A stretch of DNA of 64,000 bases from Hippasteria phrygiana (taxonomy: Eukaryota > Echinodermata > Asteroidea > Valvatida > Goniasteridae): contig JAZGUH010000375.1 of assembly GCA_037893225.1 (NCBI GenBank), forward strand, positions 868,001 through 932,000. The letters are read 5' to 3'. A program made the translations under genes and the position numbers. Under the pieces are notes generated by a model. That model saw only the letters and a program-made list of their open reading frames with translations. It ran no database searches and was not told where the DNA came from. This document shows, in pieces, positions 35,701 through 44,700 of the stretch (positions are counted from its first letter, which is position 1; each line of letters begins with the position of its first letter).

Positions 35701-38700
35701 ACCCCAAGGTCATAAATGATTAGTCCAGGAAGTTGGCATTTTCAGAACTCATGAGGGCGCTGTTGAAGGAAGAGCATCATCATGATCAGAGGCCAATTTC
35801 ATAGAGCTGCTGAAGCACAAAAAACAATTGCTTAAGCACAAAAAAACCTGCTTAATAAAAGCAGGTTACCAGCCAAAATTCCATGTGATGTATATCTTGT
35901 GACTGGTATTTAGGTGTTGTATGTTTAGTTTGACAATCACATGGGGTTTTGGCTGGTAACCTGATTTTACTATTAGCAAGGTTTTTGTGCTTAAGCAATT
36001 TTTTGTGCTTATGCAGCTTTATGAAATTGACCTCAGTTCCGATGGTGAACATGTGTTCACATGTTTACCTCGTATTCATGTGTATGTTTGTTGGCAGTTC
36101 AGGACAAACCATAGAGCTATATTAAATTACTAGAGCGCTAACTCCCCATCTTAGGCGTGGAGATACTTAAATCCTTCCTGCGCGCAGCCATTTTGAATTC
36201 ATGTGCGTGTTTGTAGAACATAATGAAATTAGATGGAGTGAATTTTAAAAGTGTACTCTAAATGCAACGCAGAAGTACTTCATATAGTGCGTCAATACTG
36301 TTATAAAACGTCACGGCAAAAATCATCTGCGGCGCGGTACGCGCACGCGTTTGCGGTGTTTGCGCAGAGCAAAATGAAACGCTCATTCACTGATTTTCTG
36401 GTTTCGGCGTATCAGCTTCGATAACGCAACTTTATAGAATACAAACGCAGATATGCAAATAGCCGTACAAAAGTCGTACACAATTTTGAGTTTTCCATAG
36501 GTTTGTACACAAACATGGATGCGCCCAGCAGGCATCACTTTGTACATCGAGTCAGCGCTCTAGTAATTTAATACAGCTCTATGGGACAAACCCACACACC
36601 ATCGTATGTCTTAATTGTTGGACATTTATTTTAACCAAATTTTCTCTCTTTCCCCTGCAGGGCACGCTTGTCGGAAAGTTTAGATAACAGACTCCACGAC
36701 AGCCCAGCAAATGAAAAGCTGTCCCACACTAATGTATCGCCTGTGCAAAATGAGGACAAAGACACTAATGGGGATGGCCATGGTGACCATTTACTGCAGG
36801 ATACCAGCAACGGTGCGCTAGAGAATAGCGCCCCCCTGGTGAATAACACCAAGGACTTGAGCCTTCAGGAAACCACGGATGACGCGGCAGATGCACCCGA
36901 GAGAGAGACGAGTGCAGCTCCAAAGGAGGCTCGTGATTCTCCAGTGGAAGCTAGTGCGTCTGGGATGGAGACGGGGCCCGAGACTAGAGCGATAAACAGC
37001 AGTCACGAGGAGTCGCCGATGGATGTATGTTCAAACTCTCAAGCGAGTAGTGCACCAGGCACGTCCCAACACTCAGGATTAGAAAAAGAAAGAACAGAAA
37101 CACGGGATAATAGCAAAAGTAGTTCAGATGTTTCGGACCAGAGATCTCCTAGCGGTACACCCAGTGAAACGGAATCAAAAGATCTAACCAAAGGTGTTGA
37201 TTTGGCATTGGTAACCACAGCGGGTGACCCCCAGAAAACATTAGGACAGTCGCCGGTTAGCGAAAAACAAACGTACGTGTTGGACGAACGGGACACGGAA
37301 ACCAAGTTATGCAAAGAAACGAGAACTGATGATAATAGTGGCACGAGCAAAGATTTAGAAAACGGGGACGACAAGCCACTAACATCAACGACAGGAAAGG
37401 TAGCCAACTTGAAAGATATAATCAAGGAGAGATTTAGAGAAAGCATTGAGAATAACAGCATGGATATTGAAGAGACAACCGGCAAGAAGGTTGAGGGAAA
37501 GAGTGCAACGGAAAACCCTACAAACAAAGCGTAAGTGGACTAAATATATATATATATATAGAATAACAAATGTGGGGATGCTGCGTAGCACTGTAGAGCA
37601 TTGAAAGTATATATGGTAAAGGTGAAACAGTGCTCACCGGATAGTTTTACCCGAGCTTTGGGTGCAATGCACCTTCTTCAGGGGAATTATGGCTTGTTGT
37701 AATGAACCGCTGGTAGAACAAACGCGGTAAACTCCACGTTCATCCCGTCAGGGATGCACATACACAAACGAATCTGCTATTTTAATAGAAACGTTTTGGC
37801 GCTTAGCAGTGTCAAATGATTTATTTTTGACGATGGTAACTTTTTTGTGGACGGAGGTTTATTGTTCTCGTCCGTAAAATCCTTGACGCTTTAAAAATAA
37901 TTACTGCAAAAAATGCAGGCTGGAGTTTGGTTTCTGGTATGTACATACCCGTAATGAACTTGATACAACAGGCCCATGCAAAATATCGATTGGGCGGTCC
38001 ATAATATCGATCGCTGCACGTAAAGCACTTGCAACTCTACCGGCGCGGCATACAGTTGCAGCTAACATGTGAAAAACTTGATCGGGGAGTATCGAATATT
38101 CAAATAGTTGGTCAAACCCAGGTTCGAATCATCAAATACTAAATTGTTCGCAAATGAACAGCCCTATCACACTTTGATCACATTAAATTTGTCTGTCAAA
38201 ATGTTTTTTTCTTCAACTGTCTGTTTTCACTAGAGGGCGCTTTACATGTGTTGACATCATGCCTATTAGTGCAAAGGTCGTAGCCATACATGACACTATT
38301 GTCATAAATACCACAAATGTTCAAGTTATGACAGATTTTGTGCAACTTCTGGTAACACCTGGAAGTCAAGGTCAGGTGACCTTGACCTTTGTGTACCAAG
38401 TATTTATCATTTAACCCTAGCTTCACCCATTGGAAGCAAGTTATGGGACAGAGAGAACCCCCCCCCCCCCCCCCTTTTGTGTTGGTCTTGTGTTCCTGGA
38501 ATCTCAGGAATTCCTTTTAGATATCCAGGGGGGGGGGGGGGGGGGTGTGTTAGGTAACAATAGTCTGGAGTGTGTACAAGGACAAGAGGGGGTATCCCTT
38601 GGTCCCATATCTTGCTGGGTATAACTTTACCTAAAGTTATAAAATACTACAGAGTACAACATTTAGTAAACTGTAGTATGTAGTACTCTTACTACACTGG

Positions 38701-41700
38701 CTAAAAATGTAGTACTTTACCCCAAAATGAATGCTTAGGGCATTAGCGTTAATGCTCTATCACGTGCAGTAACAATTGAGGTCATAACTCGCATAGATTA
38801 CCGAAGTCTGACGTCAGTTGGCACGACAACTGGCTCCAAACAAATGGAGACTTCGACTTCCTTTGTTAACAGCCAGTCATGCAAACACATTGACAGAAAA
38901 TAACCAAAGTATTCTGGCTCCAAAGATTGCATTGACGTCATCACTTTGGTACTCTATACATGTACTTCTTAGTGAGCTTCAAACATGACCAATATTAATT
39001 TTCAATGGCTTGTAATTTGACACCCTAATGTCACTCTTCAGCACACAACTTCACAATAGGGTCTATGGCTGTGCAAAAGTCAAAGTATGATTACGATCTG
39101 AGATTGTTTAACCCTAACTTCCTAAGGTGTGTGGAAAATCATATTAAAATTGGAGGATTCAGGACTGTTAGGGTTAAAGGCTGAAGTGCTGCCAACCATA
39201 TTTGTGCACAACGCCTATGGGATTTGGTAAAAGGAAAAGCTAATTAAGTTATGCTCGTGATAAATGTGATAAATTTTTAATTATATTTTCGTAAAATAAC
39301 AGTTTTAATTTGTATGGCTTGACTGCAGAAATAAAGAGTCGTCTAGATCCTCCTCACCTCAGGATGATGTCATTGTCCTCTCCGATGATGAGGTCGATGA
39401 GACTGCTAACGGTGATGATGCAAGCTCCATCGACACTGGACCCTTTTCTCCACTCCCGGACGAAGACCCTCTAAGCAAACTGACCGATGTGGAACTGGAT
39501 CAGCGGGATAAGGCCATCCGAACTCTTCAGGAGGAGTTACGCACCGAGGAGGGCAAGCTACTGCTCCTCAAGAAACTCCGCCAGAGCCAGCTGCAACCTG
39601 TCCAGGTCGTGCCCAAGGAAAGCACGGCTGCTGCTGCTGCTGCAACCAATGCTGCCAGCGGCAATACTGTACCGGCTCCCCAGAAGGCCAACCCCCTACC
39701 CAACACAAACACATCGCTGCCGCAGCTCCTCCGAACCGTGCAAGGCACCAAGATCCAGCTGTCAGCATACCAGCAGCAGCAGCACTTGCAGCAGCTGAAG
39801 CAGCTGCAGCAGCTCCAGCAGCAGCAGAAGGCTAGTGGCCGCATCATACAGATGCCTCAGCTGGTGCGGGGCTCCCAGATCCAGACACTGGGACGCAGCG
39901 TGCTGACCACGCAGAGCGGCCCGCCCCCTCTGGTGATGGTGTCCCGAGGAGGCATCCATCAGGGACAGCAGATGCAGAACACCCGGCATATTATACGGGT
40001 CAGTGGCACCGGAACTGTGAGCACAGCATCAATACAGACAGTGGGTGCACAGATTGTCAACCAGCAATCCCGCGCCGGCTCAAGTTCGACCAATGATAGC
40101 CAGTCGGCAGCGAGCCGCCAAGCAGCTGCCAAGCTGGCCCTTCGCAAGCAGCTGGAGAAGACCTTGCTGCAGATTCCACCGCCCAAACCTCCCCCGCCTG
40201 AGCTGCACTTCCTGCCTAGCGCAGCCAACAATGAGTTCATCATCCTGGTGGGCTTGGAGGAGGTGGTCAACACCATCCTAGAAGTAGAGAAAGATGCCAA
40301 GCGGAAGCCACCGCAGCGGTTCACCGACCCCTTTCGCTGCGCCCAGTGCAAGACGGACTTCACCACCATCTGGAAGCAAGATGCCAAGCAGGGCATCATG
40401 TGCGAGACCTGCATTGTTTCCAACCAGAAGAAGTCACTGAAGGCAGAGCACACCAACCGGTTGAAGACGGCGTTTGTCAAGGCGCTACAGCAGGAGCAGG
40501 AGATTGAGCAGCGGATGCAGCAAGGCCAGAGCCCCATCATCCATAGTGTGAGTAACAAGTCGCATATATGGGTCATTCCACCAGGTTGGGACACAGTGTG
40601 TTATATGACCATATCATTAAAACCATCATTACATTTAATTCAGTTATTTCATGTGACATCCGTCTTTGGGTGTGAGATTATTTAAGAAAGTTTTTAATCA
40701 TGTAAGTTATATTTTAACAAAAATATGATAAAAAGTGTGTTATTTTAAATGTAAAATAGACGTAACATGGACGCCGTGTTCAACATTTAAATTTGTGTGT
40801 TTTTTCAACACTTTAATAAATAAATATGGGAAATTCATTACGTACAATAATTAAAAGACACACTATGCAACAATGAAACACCTTTTTATGGTTGTCAGTG
40901 TCCAAATATATCAGAAATAGCAAGAATTTGAAGAATCTGTGCAGACGTAACATGGACACCATGATAGACCATGACCATACATATATTTCTGCTGTTGTGC
41001 TGCATTTGGATAGTGAATATCATGACATGTTTTTTGTGTTGCAGTTTGTGTTTTGTAATTTGTATACAGAGTGAGTTTGCATAATTATATATATAAATAT
41101 TGAAAATGTTACAAAAAGGAAATGTGCATTTTCATGTCGCACCATGTCAGTTCTAAATGTTACGTCCAGACTGCCTCAATTTTTCGTCATTAAATAAATA
41201 ATTATGCAACTTACTATATGTACTAACTAAAAGACATTCAATGCTACAAGAAAACACTTTTTGTTATGGTTGCCAGAAACGACACGAACAAAAAAAACAT
41301 GGATGTGTGGACGTAACAGTGGACACAGTGTCCATGTTACGTCCACACTCACGTCTATTCATGCTGTCTCTGCTATATTTGGACACTGACTACCATAAAA
41401 AAAGTGTTCTTGTGTTGCATAGTACATCTTTTAATTAGTACACATGGTGAATTTCCCATATTTATATTTAAAGTGTTGAAAAAACACAAAAATAGAAATA
41501 TGGACGTGTCCATGTTACGGCAAACTGGTTACGTCAAACTGACAAATTTGTTTTTCATATTTTTGGCAAAATATTATTTACATGATTTAAAACTTTCTAA
41601 AATATTTCCCACCCAAAGACTGATGTTACATGAAAGAACTGAATCAAATGTAATAGTACTTTTAACCCTAACCCTCCTCAATCCTCCAAAATCCTCATGG

Positions 41701-44700
41701 TGGGTTTGGAGGATTTTTGAGGATTGAGGAGGAATGGTGATTGAAGCACGGAGGATTTTGGAGGATTGAGGAGGAATGGTGATTGAAGCACAGGAGGATT
41801 TTGGAGGATTGAGGATGGTTCCTAGCAATAAGGGACTAGGGGGTTAGGGTTAATGATATGGATAAATGTCACACACTGTCCCAACCTGGTGGAATGACCC
41901 ATATATGGGTCATTCCATTAATTTAAGGTCCAAATGTGTGACATTTTTGGTATCCCTGTTCACACAGTGACATGTATAAGATTTTGTAATTCAGGACACA
42001 TTCTTTAACCCTAACCCCCACTAGGTATTCTCTGAGCACCCTGCCAAATGCAACAGAATGCTATCCAACACCGGGTCATTTCTGCTGGAGTTTCGGACCA
42101 GTGAAAAAGAAAAGACAGTTTTGTTTTTCTTCTAGCTGTTGGATTTTGTCGGATTGAGGAGGCTTAACCCTTGGCTGTCATTGGATTCTGTTGGATTTAA
42201 CAGGGTGGTTAGAGAGAACCTGAAGTGGCTAGGCTTAATGTTACAAATGTTACACTGGCAGTCACCTGCAGGGCTGTAGTCGAGTCCCTGCAAGTCCTTT
42301 CACAAGTCCTTTCACAAGTCCTTTCACAAGTCCTTTCACAAGTCCTTTCACAAGTCCTTTCACAAGTCCTTTCACAAGTCCTTTCACAAGTAACTGGATG
42401 AACAATGACAAAGGAATGCCTTTGTAAAAGCTAATTTGAATAGCTTGTGATTGGAATTAGGACTGGAGGGTTTGTGATGGACTTGCAGGGAAAAGATTTT
42501 ACTTCAATACCCCCCCACCAAAATTGGTCAGGAACAGCAAATCTTGGAAAATAACTATCCATCTGGGTTCAGAATTGTATAAACACTTGGTACAACCTTT
42601 AAATTTGAGAATTTTGTTGGGAAAATTTGGGAAATATAGGGGAAGAAAGTTTGTGTTTTCTGTGTTGGATGTTCTTGGCACAGTGTATGGTAACTCAAAG
42701 TGTTCACAAACATGTTGATTTCTGCCTCATTTCTTTTTACAGATTTTGCGGACATAAAACAGGTTGTGCCACATGTTTAGACAGTTGTTATCAAGGAGGG
42801 TTGGTTATTTTCTAAGATTTTGCTGTTCCTGATCCATTTTGGTGGGGGGGTATTGAAGTAAAATCTTTCCCTTGCAGGGACTTGTGATGGACTCGACTAC
42901 AGCCCTGGTCACCCGCACGTTTCTGTACTCAAAACTTGTTTCTCCTCTTTCCCCTTGACCCCATCCAGACCCAGCCGACGCCCAGACAGGTTCACCAGGT
43001 CTCCCAGATGCAGCCCAATAGGCAGCGGGTCATGAACCCAGTACCTCACCAGCAGCGCACAGTGCTCAACCCTGCCCCCAACTCCCAGCGGGTGATGCAG
43101 CCGGTGACCTACACCTACATACCACATGTGGGCGGGGTCAAGAACTCCAATCAGACGTTCACGTACAGAGTCCCTTCAACCCAGGTTGGTTTTTTTTTCC
43201 TTACCTTCTTTCAAGATCAGTGATGAAAAATGCGCCGGAAAATACACCCAGCTTGGCACTTCGACTAGTTGCATTATCATGTCATGATAATGCACACAGC
43301 CCTCATAACACTCAGCCAAAAAAAATGGTTCCCTCCCTCTACTTCTTAAAATAACTCAAGAATACTGTAATCATTTTAAGCTCTTCAAAAAGTCATAAAT
43401 GCAGAAAAAGGTTCTGCTTCTAATGATGCGCCATGTATAGACGCACTGTGTATAGACGCATTCAGCGAGGCAAGGGTCCAGCGGAAATATCTGTCAGCGA
43501 CTGGCTCGCAGTGAGCGAGGCCAGGGTGTGCTACCCGCAGATAAAGGCCTGAACCCGTCTGGCACCCAGGCTCGTGAAAAATAATCCAGGCGTGAACTGG
43601 TTAAGGGGAAAAACAAAATGAGATTTGTCGAATTGGGTGCAAAAAATAAGTGGCACTTTTATAATGCATGCTCAATATTGCATTGAAACTGTGTGTACAA
43701 AACGTTCTCATTAACCCTCCCTCTCTCAAGGCCAAAATGTAGTCAACTACCCTATATATCAAAGCCTATCAAGTGACAGGTTGAAACACACACAAGCTGT
43801 GAGAGTTGGTGGGTAGATAGGCTGTGATAGTTATAACTATAGGAGGGTTAATGTCAACACTAAACATGGTTTATCAAAACTGCTGCTGAAATGGTGAGGT
43901 GTTACAAAATCATTTTATCTGAAAAAATAATGTGATTCCTAAAATCGCTTGCAAACAAAAAAAGTTGCATGCAATTTGTGTACTCAACTTTAAAAATGCC
44001 ACTTTTATTTTTTTCACCTAATTCGACAAATCTCATTATTTCTCCCCTAAAACAAACGTCGCGTGCCATACATGACGCATCATTAGAAGCAGAACCCTTT
44101 TCTGCATTTATGACTTTTTGAGGTGTTTAAAATGATTACAGTATTCTTGAGTTATTTTTTTAAAAAGTACAAGGCAGGAACTTTCTTTTTTGGCGGAGTG
44201 TAGATAAACAGAGGCAATTACCAGGGTCCAACTTTTGTAGAACTACTTAGCAGAAAATATTGCTTATCAAATTTGCGTCGGGTGAGATTTCTCCGGTTTT
44301 TTTCTGATTTCAGGATTTTGGGCAAGACATTTTCTAGATTTCCGGAAGATGTTGTTGGTCCTAATTGTTTTTATCATTCTCAGATGACCTCTGCAGCCTG
44401 AAACAGTCTTCTTTACATTCCAATGACCCTATTTCTCGGCAATTTTGAACCGTATCTTTTGGTAGAAAATAGTTTTCTTACACATTTTGAAGCAGTGCCA
44501 TACAGATTAAATGCCTCTGAATGTTTCATTTTCCTCCAAACCTCACCTCTGTTGCATGCTAATCAAATAGTCTGCTGAGAATGCACATACACGGTAATGT
44601 TACTTGTAACCAGGGTTCGCCCTTAACACTAGTCCGCTGGCCAAATGCCAGTTAAAACGGTGGCGGACTAGTTAAAACCCTCTCCAAAAAGTCCGGCGGG

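Larger units (their letters stand above)
42269..42907. mobile_element. hAT-like element carrying a 12-bp tandem array and a nested insertion
   Basis: Termini CAGGGCTGTAGTCGAGTCC and GGACTCGACTACAGCCCTG, flanked by GTCACCTG (42261-42268) and GTCACCCG (42908-42915), an 8-bp duplication with one mismatch. The left side holds eight 12-bp repeats. A second element (42488-42871) is inserted near the right end. A related copy without the array or the insertion is at 51466-51636. The right end is 61 bp before GATAD2 exon 5. Confidence 0.85.

Noticed and set aside
37039..37527. 162-residue minus frame opposite GATAD2 exon 3
   Set aside because: Antisense shadow of a confirmed coding exon with biased composition.
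39959..40594. 211-residue minus frame opposite GATAD2 exon 4
   Set aside because: Antisense of the Q/A-rich and zinc-finger coding sequence; it carries no family signature.
40548..40685. in-frame extension of GATAD2 exon 4
   Set aside because: It is transposon sequence after a consensus GTGAGT donor, and the conserved C-terminus lies in exons 5 and 6.
42291..42386. CRISPR-like regular repeats
   Set aside because: 12-bp units directly abutting, no spacers, and animal DNA; it is a simple tandem array.
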